DNA of 33,091 bases from Oscillospiraceae bacterium (GCA_017455685.1 JAFSZH010000055.1:1-33091), one strand, 5' to 3'. Shown: positions 1 to 8,516, counted from the stretch's first letter. Made by a program: numbers and translations. Notes: generated from the letters alone by a model not told the origin.

Positions 1-1503
1 CGCTGCGAGGATCGCTGCACCCGGGGCACGGTGGACGAGGCCGTCTCCATCGACGAGATCAAGAAATTCCTCTGCCAGTACGAGCGGAAGAATCTGGACC
101 GCTTTGTCCTCAAATGCGAGAACATGGAGGGCAAGCAGTGGGACGACTGCAAGATCGCCGTGATCGGCGCCGGTCCCGCGGGTCTCTCCGCCGCCTACTA
201 CCTGCGGCTGGACGGCTATCCCGTCACCGTGTTCGACCGGGAGAAGCGTCCCGGCGGCATGATGATGAACGGCATCCCCAACTTCCGTCTGGAAAAGAAG
301 GTCATCGAAGGCGAGATCGAGATCATCCGCAAAATGGGCGTTGAGCTCCGCTGCGGCGTAGACGTGGGCAGGGACGTCACTCTTGACGAGCTCCGCGCCC
401 AGGGCTACAAGGCTTTCTTCCTGGCTACCGGCCTTCCCAGCGGCGGCAGGCTGGGCGTGCCCGGCGAGGACGCCCGGGGCGTGATCGCCGGCATCGACTT
501 TGCCCGGAAGGTCAACCAGGATCCCTCCTTCCGTCTGGAAGGCAACGTGGTCGTCATCGGCGGCGGCAACATCGGCGCCGATATCGCCCGTACGGCGGTG
601 CGGGCCGGTGCGGCCAAGGTGGATCTCTACTGCCTGGAGAGCTACGACGAGATGCCCATGGGTCCCGATGACCGCAGAGAAGTGGAAGAGGACGGCATCA
701 CCATCCACGCCGGCTGGGGTCAGACCGAGATCCTTTCCGAAAACGGAGCGTGCACGGGCATCCGCTTCCGCAAGTGCGTCAGCGTCCGCAACGCCGAGGG
801 CCGCTTCGATCCTAAATTCGACGACGCCGTCACCGAGGAGGCCACCTGCACCACCGTTCTTTACTGCATCGGCCAGCGGCCCGACTTCGGCAAGATGCTC
901 GAGGGAACCAAAGTGGAGTTCAACCGCAACGGCACCGTGAAGGCCGATCCCGTGACCCTGCAGACCGGCGAGCCCGACATCTTCGTGGGCGGCGACGTGT
1001 ACACCGGCCAGAAGTTCGTCATCGACGCCATCGCGGTCGGACGGGAGGGCGCCGTGTCCATCAACCGGTTCGTGCACCCCGGTCAGTCTCTCACCATCGG
1101 CCGGGACCTCCGGACCTTCATCGAGCTGGATCGGGACGACATCCGGGTGGAGAGCTACGACAACGCCCAGCGGCAGATGCCCGGCATGAAGCCCGGAGAG
1201 GCAACCGCCACCTTCGAGGATCTTCGGCTGGCGCTTACCGAGGAACAGGTGAAGATCGAGGCCAACCGCTGCCTGAAATGCGGCGCTACCACTGTCGATC
1301 TGAACCAATGCATCGGCTGCGGCCTGTGCACCACCCGCTGCCAGTTCGACGCCATCCATCTGACCCGGGACATTCCCGCCGCCAGCGACATGCACACCGC
1401 CGAGGAAATGATGAAGATCGTCGGCCCATACGCCCTCAAGCGCGGCATGAAGATCCTGAAAAAGAAGATCACCGGCAAATCCGAGTACCCCACCATGCAG
1501 TAA
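1..1503 (+). CDS. GltD-like FAD/NAD(P) iron-sulfur oxidoreductase, 5' end missing
   Basis: The frame is open from base 1, so the gene begins outside the window; the GTG at 31 is only an internal valine, because the preceding codons (CEDRCTRGTVDEA) match the Cys-rich region of the downstream paralogue. The 500 visible residues show the end of a GltD-type N-terminal [4Fe-4S] domain, an FAD Rossmann motif (IGAGPAG, residues 55-61), an NAD(P)H Rossmann motif (IGGGNIGAD, about 185-193), and a C-terminal ferredoxin-like part with CLKC and CIGCGLCTTRC. Proteins of this family (glutamate synthase small subunit, dihydropyrimidine dehydrogenase N-part, NfnB) pass electrons from NAD(P)H through FAD and Fe-S clusters to a partner. 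The partner here is unknown. It lies 75 bases upstream of a paralogue with long identical nucleotide blocks, probably in the same operon. The family call is firm; the substrate is not. Confidence 0.85.
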   Translation, partial: RCEDRCTRGTVDEAVSIDEIKKFLCQYERKNLDRFVLKCENMEGKQWDDCKIAVIGAGPAGLSAAYYLRLDGYPVTVFDREKRPGGMMMNGIPNFRLEKKVIEGEIEIIRKMGVELRCGVDVGRDVTLDELRAQGYKAFFLATGLPSGGRLGVPGEDARGVIAGIDFARKVNQDPSFRLEGNVVVIGGGNIGADIARTAVRAGAAKVDLYCLESYDEMPMGPDDRREVEEDGITIHAGWGQTEILSENGACTGIRFRKCVSVRNAEGRFDPKFDDAVTEEATCTTVLYCIGQRPDFGKMLEGTKVEFNRNGTVKADPVTLQTGEPDIFVGGDVYTGQKFVIDAIAVGREGAVSINRFVHPGQSLTIGRDLRTFIELDRDDIRVESYDNAQRQMPGMKPGEATATFEDLRLALTEEQVKIEANRCLKCGATTVDLNQCIGCGLCTTRCQFDAIHLTRDIPAASDMHTAEEMMKIVGPYALKRGMKILKKKITGKSEYPTMQ

Positions 1504-1578
1504 AGAAAAAGCGCAATCCCGGACCGGCCGGGCGAACCCCGGCCGGCTTACCGAATGATTAAAGGAGGAAAACAGCTT

Positions 1579-4347
1579 ATGGCCCAATTGACCCGTGACC
1601 AGAAGATCGCCAAGCTGGGCAAGATCATCACCGACCGAAAGGAGGCTTTGCTCGGCCTGGAAAAGATCACCGCCGACTCCCCGGAGTACTGGGGGATCAA
1701 CTGCGGATTGCAGTACGCCGAGAGGCGGTACGGCAAGGAGGTCGCCGATCACTGTCTGGATCTGGCCCTGAAGATGGGCAAGCGCAAGCCCAAGACCTTC
1801 GAGCAGCTCAAAGCTCTCAGCGGCTATGACGACGAACATCTGACCACCGTTCTGGAAGCTCTGTGCCAGGCCAGCCTGGTGGAGTGGCACTTTGAGAACC
1901 TGGACGGCAAGAACCCCAACCACGAGAAGCGCTGGGTGCTGGACATGTTCGTGCCCGGCAGCGCCGAGATCATGGTGATGCGGCCGGAGATCATGCCGGC
2001 GACACCCCAGGTTGCCGACTTCTTCGAGCGGATGACTTACCTGCCTCTGGCGGGCATCACCCATCTGGTGCCTCCCGGCGGCGGCGGCATCGGCATGCAC
2101 GTGATCCCCGTGGAGAAGGCCATCCCCGCCGAGTGCGAGTCCCTGGACATTGAGCATCTCAGCCACTGGCTCAAGAAATACGAGGGTCAGATCGGCGTGG
2201 GCATCTGCTCCTGCCGGAAGCAGCAGCGGGTCCGGGGCGAGGGCTCCGGCGATATCGAGCAGTACTGGTGCATCGGCGTGGGCGACTTTGCCGACTACTG
2301 CCGGGAGACCGGCATGGGCCACGACATCACCTATGAAGAGGCCATGGAGATCCTGCAAAAGGCCGAGGAAAAGGGCTACGTTCACCAGATCACCAACATC
2401 GACGGTGAAAACAAGATCTTCGGTCTGTGCAACTGCGCCGTGGGTGTGTGCAACGCCTTGCGCACCAGCCAGCTCTTCAACACCCCCAATATGTCCCGCT
2501 CCGCCTATACCTCCGAGGTCGACCCCGAGAAGTGCGTGGCCTGCGGCAAGTGTGTAGAGGTCTGCCCCGCCGGCGCCGTCCGTCTGGGCCAGAAGCTCTG
2601 CACCAAGCACGGTGAGATCGAGTACCCCAAGGCGGAGCTGCCCGAGGGAAAGATGTCCTGGGGCGAGGACAAGTGGAACTTCAACTACAAGAACGAGAAC
2701 GGCGTCATTCAGACCTGGCCCACCGGCACGGCCCCCTGCAAGGCTGCCTGCCCGCTGCACATCGCCATCCAGGGTTACATCAAGATGGCCAGCGAGGGCA
2801 AGTACCGGGAGGCCCTGGAGCTGATCAAGCGCGACAACCCCTTCCCCGCCGTCTGCGGCGCCATCTGCCGCAAGTACTGCGAGGACGAATGCACCCGCGG
2901 CACCGTGGACGAGGCCCTGGCCATCGACGATATCAAGCAGTTCATCGCCGCACAGGATCTCAAAGCCGAGCACAGATATGTGCCGCCCATGGTCTCTACC
3001 ACCCGGGAGCACTTTGACCAGAAGATCGGCATCATCGGCTCCGGCCCCGCCGGTCTGGCCTGCGCTTACTTCCTGGCTATCGAGGGCTACTACCCCGTGG
3101 TATTCGAAAAAGACGCCGTCCCCGGCGGCATGATGGTCACCGGCATTCCCGGCTTCCGGCTGGAGAAGGACGTTGTCAACGCCGAGATCGACATTCTCCG
3201 GGAAATGGGCGTGCAGTTCCGCTGCGGCGTGGAGGTCGGCAAGGACGTCACCATCCAGCAGCTCCGTGACGAGGGCTTCAAGGGCTTCTTCGTGGCCGTC
3301 GGCCTGCAGAACGGCGGCAAGCTGAACGTGCCCGGCGATGACGCTGTCGGCGTCATGCCCGGCGTGGATTACCTCAAGAAAGTCAACGCCGGCGCCGCGG
3401 AGCCTCTCCACGGCCACGTGGTGGTCATCGGCGGCGGCAACATCGGCGCGGACGTGGCCCGCACCGCCATCCGCCAGGGTGCCGAGAGCGTAAAGCTCTA
3501 CTGCCTGGAAAGCTATGCCGAGATGCCCATGGGCGAGGAGGATCAGGAGCTGTGCAAGTCCGACGGCGTGGAGATCCACGACGGCTGGGGCCAGACCGAG
3601 ATCCTCACTGAGGACGGCAAGTGCGCCGGCATCAAGTTCCGCAAGTGCGTCAGCGTCCGCAACGCCGAGGGCCGCTTCGATCCCAAGTTCGACGACGAGA
3701 TCACCGACGAGGCCCCCTGCTCCACGGTCCTTTACTGCATCGGTCAGCGGCCCGACTGGAAAGAGCTGCTCGCCGGCACCAAGGTGGAATTCAACCGCAA
3801 CGGCACCGTGAAGGCCGATCCCGTGACCCTGCAGACCGCCGTGCCCGACATCTTCGTGGGCGGCGACGTTTACCTGGGCCAGAAGTTCGTGGTGGATGCC
3901 CTGGCCACCGGCCGCGAGGGCGCCGTGAGCCTGCACCGGTTCGTCAACGAGGGCCAGTCCCTGACCATCCACCGGAACACCCGTCACTTCACACCGCTGG
4001 ACAAGGACGACATCGTTCTGCCCGTGGACGCCTACAAGAAGCCCGGTCGGGCCGTCAAGGGCGTGGATCCCGCCAAGGTCCGCACTATGAGCGACGAGCG
4101 GCTGATCTTCACCGAGGAGCAGATCAAGTCCGAGGCCTCCCGGTGCCTGAGCTGCGGACGCAGCGTGGTGGACACCAACAAGTGCCTGGGCTGCGGTATG
4201 TGCACCGTGCAGTGCAAGTTCGACGCCATCCATCTGGTCCGGAACATGGGCGACGCCTACTCCCGGATGATCCCGGCGGAGGACAAGTTCAAGGCCATGG
4301 GCGCTCACATCGCCAAGACCAAGATCATCCGCAGAGGCGCGAAGTGA
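1579..4347 (+). CDS. Multidomain ferredoxin / GltD-like FAD-dependent oxidoreductase
   Basis: A 922-residue cytoplasmic protein. I chose the ATG at 1579 because AAAGGAGG (1561-1568) sits 10 bases before it; the ATG at 1555 would place the ribosome binding site inside the gene. Order of parts: an N-terminal helical, winged-helix-like region (about 1-130); a region with Cys pairs (GICSCRK, CNCAVGVCN) around 210-300; a ferredoxin motif CVACGKCVEVCP; a GltD-type [4Fe-4S] domain (CKAACPLH, then CGAICRKYCEDEC); the FAD motif IGSGPAG; the NAD(P) motif IGGGNIGAD; and a C-terminal ferredoxin part (CLSC, CLGCGMCTVQC). It is therefore likely an electron-transfer hub using NAD(P)H, FAD and several Fe-S clusters. 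The second half is strongly similar to the gene upstream. The stop at 4347 is 4 bases from hypA, so the two are co-transcribed. The physiological acceptor cannot be told from the sequence. Confidence 0.88.
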   Translation: MAQLTRDQKIAKLGKIITDRKEALLGLEKITADSPEYWGINCGLQYAERRYGKEVADHCLDLALKMGKRKPKTFEQLKALSGYDDEHLTTVLEALCQASLVEWHFENLDGKNPNHEKRWVLDMFVPGSAEIMVMRPEIMPATPQVADFFERMTYLPLAGITHLVPPGGGGIGMHVIPVEKAIPAECESLDIEHLSHWLKKYEGQIGVGICSCRKQQRVRGEGSGDIEQYWCIGVGDFADYCRETGMGHDITYEEAMEILQKAEEKGYVHQITNIDGENKIFGLCNCAVGVCNALRTSQLFNTPNMSRSAYTSEVDPEKCVACGKCVEVCPAGAVRLGQKLCTKHGEIEYPKAELPEGKMSWGEDKWNFNYKNENGVIQTWPTGTAPCKAACPLHIAIQGYIKMASEGKYREALELIKRDNPFPAVCGAICRKYCEDECTRGTVDEALAIDDIKQFIAAQDLKAEHRYVPPMVSTTREHFDQKIGIIGSGPAGLACAYFLAIEGYYPVVFEKDAVPGGMMVTGIPGFRLEKDVVNAEIDILREMGVQFRCGVEVGKDVTIQQLRDEGFKGFFVAVGLQNGGKLNVPGDDAVGVMPGVDYLKKVNAGAAEPLHGHVVVIGGGNIGADVARTAIRQGAESVKLYCLESYAEMPMGEEDQELCKSDGVEIHDGWGQTEILTEDGKCAGIKFRKCVSVRNAEGRFDPKFDDEITDEAPCSTVLYCIGQRPDWKELLAGTKVEFNRNGTVKADPVTLQTAVPDIFVGGDVYLGQKFVVDALATGREGAVSLHRFVNEGQSLTIHRNTRHFTPLDKDDIVLPVDAYKKPGRAVKGVDPAKVRTMSDERLIFTEEQIKSEASRCLSCGRSVVDTNKCLGCGMCTVQCKFDAIHLVRNMGDAYSRMIPAEDKFKAMGAHIAKTKIIRRGAK

Positions 4348-4351
4348 TCCC

Positions 4352-4696
4352 ATGCATGAACTGGGTCTGGTAAATTACGTGGTCAAGCAGGTCAGCAAGA
4401 TCGCGGAGGAAAACCAGGTGGAGAAGATCCACTCGGTGACGCTGGAGTTCGGGGAAGTCTCGGGGATCGTAACTTCTTACCTGTACGACTACTGGAACTG
4501 GTACACCAAGAAATTTCCCCTGTTCACCGGCGCCGAGCTCATTTGCGAGACCATCCCCGCTGTCACGTGGTGCGACGACTGCAAGCAGACCTACCCCACC
4601 GTGCAGTACGGCAAGACCTGCCCCCACTGCGGCAGCGGCAACACCTGGCTGCAGCAGGGCAACGAAATGAACATCAAGCAGATCGAAGTGGAGTGA
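4352..4696 (+). CDS. hypA: Hydrogenase/urease nickel metallochaperone HypA
   Basis: A 114-residue HypA/HybF family protein, normal length for the family. It begins with the nickel-binding Met-His-Glu tripeptide (MHELGL) and carries the zinc site as two CxxC pairs, Cys74/Cys77 (CDDC) and Cys90/Cys93 (CPHC). HypA delivers nickel to HypB and the large subunit of [NiFe] hydrogenase, and in some bacteria to urease. It begins 4 bases after the stop of the flavoprotein gene, which points to one transcript. No hypB-F or hydrogenase subunit is visible here, so its client enzyme is unknown; the flavoproteins upstream could belong to the same redox system, but that is inference from position only. Confidence 0.92.
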   Translation: MHELGLVNYVVKQVSKIAEENQVEKIHSVTLEFGEVSGIVTSYLYDYWNWYTKKFPLFTGAELICETIPAVTWCDDCKQTYPTVQYGKTCPHCGSGNTWLQQGNEMNIKQIEVE

Positions 4697-4733
4697 CCCC
4701 GCTGCGGACCACAACGCTCATAAGGAGGACAAA

Positions 4734-4919
4734 ATGGACAATCAGGAACTGCGCGCTCTCAAGGAAAAGCTGGGCGTGATCAACTATAAGATCAACTACA
4801 AGACCGGCGTCCATCTGGGCGTGATCGAGGATTTCTTCTCCGGCAAGACCGAAGAACTCGCCCCCAAGGACCGGGAACGCATTGAGAAAATGCTGATGGC
4901 CGAGTCCAAAAAGCGCTGA
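4734..4919 (+). CDS. Small conserved-looking hypothetical protein (61 aa)
   Basis: A 61-residue, highly charged soluble protein with no signal peptide, membrane segment or cysteines. A strong ribosome binding site (AAGGAGG, about 4721-4727) precedes the ATG at a normal distance, and the gene ends 11 bases before a strong terminator, so it is the last gene of the flavoprotein-hypA transcript. The sequence is mostly predicted helix (LRALKEKLGV, RERIEKMLMA) with a short central TGVHLGVIEDFF stretch. I do not recognise the family. Its reality rests on the ribosome binding site, codon use like its neighbours, and placement between hypA and the terminator. Confidence 0.7.
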   Translation: MDNQELRALKEKLGVINYKINYKTGVHLGVIEDFFSGKTEELAPKDRERIEKMLMAESKKR

Positions 4920-4930
4920 AAACACGACAA

Positions 4931-4970
4931 AAAGGGCCCTGTGCGGTTTTCCCGCACAGGGCCCTTTTTT
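4931..4970. terminator. Bidirectional intrinsic terminator
   Basis: A perfect 16-bp stem (4931-4946 with 4952-4967) and a 5-base loop. It has an A run before and a T run after (4965-4970), so it can stop the plus-strand hypA-61 aa transcript and the converging minus-strand hslO operon. Confidence 0.92.
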
Positions 4971-4982
4971 GATTTTCTCCGC

Positions 4983-5858
4983 TCAATCCTCATGGCGCCA
5001 GGAGGCCACTTCCTCCGGCGGGAAGGTGTAAACCTTGTCACAGAACTGGCACTTGACCTCCACCTCTCTGCCGTCGGCCTGCAGCTCCCGCAGGTCCTCC
5101 GGCGACAGGCTGGTCACCGCCTGGAGCACCCGCTCCCGGGAGCACTTGCACTCATAGGCCATGGGGTGCCGTTCCGTAACGTGGTGGTCCATGCCCCGGA
5201 ACACCTGTTCGATGACCTCCTCCGGGCCGTCCTCGTCCAGAATGGTGGTCAGCTGATCCATCATAAAGACGTTCTCCTCCAGTCGGGAGATCACCTCGTC
5301 GGGGGCAAACGGCATCAGCTGCACGATGAAGCCGCCCGCGGCCTTTACGCTTTCGTCGGTGTCCACCAGGACCCCCAGGCCGCAGGCGCTGCCCAGCTGG
5401 TCGCTCTCGGTAAGATAGGCCGCCAGATCCTCCGCCACCTCGCCGCTCACCAGCGCCGTGGACCCCACGTAAGGCTCCCGCAGCCCGATGTCCCGGCTGA
5501 CGGTGAGCAGACCTTCCGTGCCGATGGCGCCGCTCACGTCCAGCTTTCCGTCCCGTTCCCGGACGGGCAGATCCACACCCGGATTGATGACCATACCGCG
5601 GACGTTTCCGTTGGAATCAGACACCGCCGTGACGCCGCCCAGAGGGCCGCTGCCCCGGATGCGGATGGTCAGGGAGGCGTCGTCCTCCTTCATCATCTCC
5701 CCCAGCATGGCCGCGCCGCAGAGGGTGCGCCCCAGGGCCGCCGTCCCCACGGGATGCAGTCCATGGATCTGCCGGGCACGCTCCACCGCGTCCCGGGCCG
5801 TGATCACGGAGATCTTGACAGTATCGTCGTTCGTAACGGCGCGAATGATCTCACCCAT
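4983..5858 (-). CDS. hslO: Redox-regulated holdase chaperone Hsp33
   Basis: A 291-residue cytoplasmic chaperone that is activated by oxidation. The C-terminal zinc switch is intact: Cys237-x-Cys239 and Cys270-x2-Cys273, with the same CxC-30-CxxC spacing as E. coli Hsp33. Under oxidative stress zinc is lost, disulfides form, and the protein binds unfolding clients. Other family features include SGPLGG and GSACGLGVLV. The ATG at 5858 overlaps the end of rsmA by 8 bases, so translation is probably coupled. It is the last gene of the ylxM-led operon and ends just before the bidirectional terminator. No anomaly seen. Confidence 0.96.
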   Translation of the reverse strand: MGEIIRAVTNDDTVKISVITARDAVERARQIHGLHPVGTAALGRTLCGAAMLGEMMKEDDASLTIRIRGSGPLGGVTAVSDSNGNVRGMVINPGVDLPVRERDGKLDVSGAIGTEGLLTVSRDIGLREPYVGSTALVSGEVAEDLAAYLTESDQLGSACGLGVLVDTDESVKAAGGFIVQLMPFAPDEVISRLEENVFMMDQLTTILDEDGPEEVIEQVFRGMDHHVTERHPMAYECKCSRERVLQAVTSLSPEDLRELQADGREVEVKCQFCDKVYTFPPEEVASWRHED

Positions 5859-6729
5859 TGGTAAACTCCTCTTTTCTCATATCATACAGCGCGTCGGAGA
5901 GCGCCGCGAACTGCGCCAGGGAAAGCGCCTCGCCCCGGACGGTCACCGACAAGCCCAGCTCCTCCAGGGCCGCGTTCAGCGCCTCCCGGTCCAGGCCCGG
6001 AAATGCCGAGCGCAGGGCGTTGGACAGGGTCTTGCGCCGCTGATTGAAGGCGGCACGCACCGTCCGGAAGAAAAGCTCCTCGTCCTTCACCGGAACGGGC
6101 CGCTCTGCCAGCCGTTCCAGCCGAACCACCGCGCTGGTGACCTTTGGCTGGGGCACGAAGCAGATCGGCGGCACTTCGAACAGCAGCTCCGGCCGGGCGT
6201 ACCACTGCACCAGCAGGGTGAACGCCCCGTATTCCCCGGTGCCCGGTCGGGCGCAGAGCCGCTCCGCCACCTCCTTCTGCACCATGACCGTGACGCTCTC
6301 AAAGCAGCCCGCCTTCAGGAACGCAGTCAGCAGCGGCGTGGTCACGTTGTAGGGCAGGTTGGCGCAGACCTTCCATGGCCGGTCAGGGCCTTTTAGTTTA
6401 CATAATTTTTTCAGATCCGTTTTGCCCGCGTCCGCGAAGATCACTTCCACGTTGTCCCGGCCGGCGAGAGTCTCCTTCAAAACGCTCTCCAGCCGCCGGT
6501 CCAGCTCCAGAGAGACCACCTTGCCCGCCCGATCGGACAGCGCGGCTGTCAGACAGCCCACCCCGGGGCCCACCTCCAGCACGCAATCGTCCCGGGTCAG
6601 CCCGGCCTCCTCCGCGATGCGCTCCGGCACCCATGCAGCGGTGAGGAAGTTCTGGCCCAATGATTTGGAAAACCGGAAGCCGTGTCGTTCCAACAGCGCC
6701 GTCACTTCCGCGTAGTTCGTAAGGTCCAT
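5851..6729 (-). CDS. rsmA: 16S rRNA dimethyladenosine transferase RsmA (KsgA)
   Basis: A 292-residue SAM-dependent methyltransferase that dimethylates the two adjacent adenines in the loop of helix 45 of 16S rRNA during small-subunit assembly. Visible motifs: LGQNFL (25-29), the SAM-binding EVGPGVG (52-58), and the catalytic NLPY (124-127). The ATG at 6729 follows the trmD stop directly with no gap, implying translational coupling; hslO overlaps its end. Odd feature: codons 107-112 (KKLCKL) use AT-rich codons unlike the rest of the gene and encode, on this strand, a perfect copy of the 15-mer repeat described separately. Confidence 0.96.
   Translation of the reverse strand: MDLTNYAEVTALLERHGFRFSKSLGQNFLTAAWVPERIAEEAGLTRDDCVLEVGPGVGCLTAALSDRAGKVVSLELDRRLESVLKETLAGRDNVEVIFADAGKTDLKKLCKLKGPDRPWKVCANLPYNVTTPLLTAFLKAGCFESVTVMVQKEVAERLCARPGTGEYGAFTLLVQWYARPELLFEVPPICFVPQPKVTSAVVRLERLAERPVPVKDEELFFRTVRAAFNQRRKTLSNALRSAFPGLDREALNAALEELGLSVTVRGEALSLAQFAALSDALYDMRKEEFTNG
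6393..6407 (-). repeat. 15-mer repeat containing a dif-type XerD arm, copy A (inside rsmA)
   Basis: On the minus strand this reads AATTATGTAAACTAA. It is identical to 26806-26820 and 30735-30749. The inner TTATGTAAACT equals the XerD-binding arm of the Bacillus subtilis dif site. No recognisable XerC arm lies in the 17 bases before it. It is coded by rare AT-rich codons in a GC-rich gene. Confidence 0.6.
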
Positions 6730-8007
6730 TTACAGCACCTTCTCGAATGCCTGTCTGCGTGGATCGCTGCCCGGGCCAACCTCCACCAGCACGTTGCCCC
6801 GGTACTGGAAGCCCCGGCGCTTCAGCAGGGCCTTCATGGCCTCGTTGTGCCGGTGGGTGTCCACCCGCAGGTCGCTGATCCCCATGGCGAGGGTAAGGTC
6901 CTCGGCGGAGCGGAACATCCGGTCCGCCATGCCGGTGCCCCGGTACTCCGCGCCCACACAGCTCCGGTGGATCACACAATAGGGTCCCTCCCGCCGCCAT
7001 TTTCCGTCGGTGATGGCCGTGTAGCCCTCCTCCGGGCGGGACGACAGGCAGAAATATCCGGCCACCCGGCCTTCGTAGGTCATCACGTAGCCCTCACCGC
7101 GCTCCATGTCCTCCAGCACCTCCTGCCGGGCGGGGTAATCTCCCTGCCACTGGTCCACCCGGTGCCTGCGAAGGTAATTCCGCGCCTGCCGGAACAGCAG
7201 CTCCACGGCCTCCGCGTCCTCCTCCCGGACAGGGCGGCACTCCACCGCGCCGGTGAGCTGCAGACGGCTCCGGTCCTTGCGGATCTCGGCCTCCAGCTCC
7301 CGGTCCTCCGGGGAGAGCTCCGCCTTTTCCCACAGGTCGGGACGCTTGTCCATGGTGCGCTCCAGCATCTTCTTCCGCCGCCAGCGGCGGATCTGGGCGT
7401 CGTTGCCGCCGCGAAGTACCTCCGGCACCTCCCGGCCCTCCCAGGTCTCCGGCCGGGTGTACTGGGGGTATTCCAGCAGACCGTCCCAATGGCTCTCCCC
7501 GGTGAAGCATTCTTCATCGGAGAGCACCCCGGGGATCAGACGGCAGACCGCGTCGGTGACCGCCATGGCGGCGATCTCCCCGCCGGTGAGGACGAAGTCC
7601 CCCAGGGACAGCTCCTCGTCCACGCACTGCTCGATAAAGCGCTCGTCCACGCCCTCGTAATGGCCGCAGACCAGCACCAGATGGTCGTACTCCCCCGCCA
7701 GCCGCCGGGCGGCGGCCTGGTCAAAGGGCTTGCCCTGGGGCGAGAGATAGATCACCCGGCGACGGCGCTCCCCGGCGTCGGCACACACCGCGTCCAGGCA
7801 GCTTTTCAGCGGCTGGGCCATCATCACGCAGCCCCAGCCGCCGCCGTAGGGGTAATCGTCCACCTGCTGCTGTTTGTTGTCCGTATAGTCCCGGATCTGG
7901 ACGCAGCGGATATCCAGGATGCCCTTTTTTTCCGCCCGTCCCAGGATGCTGATCTTCAGCGAAGCGGCCACCGCCTCCGGGAACAAGGTCATTATGTCAA
8001 CTCGCAT
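6730..8007 (-). CDS. trmD: tRNA (guanine37-N1)-methyltransferase TrmD fused to a GNAT acetyltransferase
   Basis: A 425-residue two-domain protein. Residues 1 to about 248 are TrmD, which methylates G37 of tRNAs with SAM to prevent +1 frameshifting. The deep trefoil-knot SAM site is clear (SLGDFVLTGGE, 134-144; RLIPGVL, 156-162), as is GHYEGVDER (115-123). Residues about 255-425 are a GNAT-type N-acetyltransferase with the acetyl-CoA loop YRGTGMADRM (355-364) and a C-terminal RGFQYRG. Ordinary TrmD is about 240 residues, so this is a fusion. I start at ATG 8007 (MRVDIMTLF); an upstream TTG at 8022 lies inside rimM. The start is 1 base after the rimM stop. The substrate of the acetyltransferase part is unknown. 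Confidence 0.93.
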   Translation of the reverse strand: MRVDIMTLFPEAVAASLKISILGRAEKKGILDIRCVQIRDYTDNKQQQVDDYPYGGGWGCVMMAQPLKSCLDAVCADAGERRRRVIYLSPQGKPFDQAAARRLAGEYDHLVLVCGHYEGVDERFIEQCVDEELSLGDFVLTGGEIAAMAVTDAVCRLIPGVLSDEECFTGESHWDGLLEYPQYTRPETWEGREVPEVLRGGNDAQIRRWRRKKMLERTMDKRPDLWEKAELSPEDRELEAEIRKDRSRLQLTGAVECRPVREEDAEAVELLFRQARNYLRRHRVDQWQGDYPARQEVLEDMERGEGYVMTYEGRVAGYFCLSSRPEEGYTAITDGKWRREGPYCVIHRSCVGAEYRGTGMADRMFRSAEDLTLAMGISDLRVDTHRHNEAMKALLKRRGFQYRGNVLVEVGPGSDPRRQAFEKVL

Positions 8008-8008
8008 G

Positions 8009-8494
8009 TCACATTCCCTCAATGAGGTGCACCCGGATCACGTTTTCCCCCGGGTCGATGCCGAGGACGAACTCCGGCACGGCGGGGATGGTGTGCTCCG
8101 TCTCCCCCTGCACCACGTACACCTGCCCGGCGGGCAGATCCAGCACCTCGGTGAGCTTGCCCACCACGGCCCCGTTCTCATCCACCACGTCGCTGCCGAT
8201 GAGATCCGCGATAAAGTAGCGGCCCTCCGGCAGTCTGGCGTCCTCCCGGGCGAAGTATGCCACCTTGTTTTTCAGCAGCATGGCGCCGTTCACGTCCTCC
8301 ACGCCCTCAAAGCGGACGATTAGCATATCCTTGTGGACCCGGGCTGAGGCCACGGTCCGGGGTTTGGAATCGATATAAAGTGTTTTGAAGTCCTTGAGAA
8401 ACTCCGCGCTGTCGCACCAGGGCTGGAGCTTGACTTCCCCCCGGATGCCGAAGGTGTTCACGATCTTGCCGGCTTCCAGAAACGGCTGCTTCAT
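8009..8494 (-). CDS. rimM: Ribosome maturation factor RimM
   Basis: A 161-residue protein that binds S19 and assists maturation of the 30S head. The N-terminal RimM beta-barrel begins with the typical EAGKIVNTFGIRGEVK stretch (7-22); the PRC-barrel C-terminal half includes LIGSDVVDENG and VLDLPAGQVYVV. Length is normal. It sits between khpA and trmD, the usual Firmicutes order, and its stop is separated from the trmD ATG by a single base. AGGTTACC-type spacing before the ATG gives a moderate ribosome binding site (GGAGG about 10 bases upstream). Confidence 0.96.
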   Translation of the reverse strand: MKQPFLEAGKIVNTFGIRGEVKLQPWCDSAEFLKDFKTLYIDSKPRTVASARVHKDMLIVRFEGVEDVNGAMLLKNKVAYFAREDARLPEGRYFIADLIGSDVVDENGAVVGKLTEVLDLPAGQVYVVQGETEHTIPAVPEFVLGIDPGENVIRVHLIEGM

Positions 8495-8516
8495 ACGGTA
8501 ACCTCCAAATAGCTCG

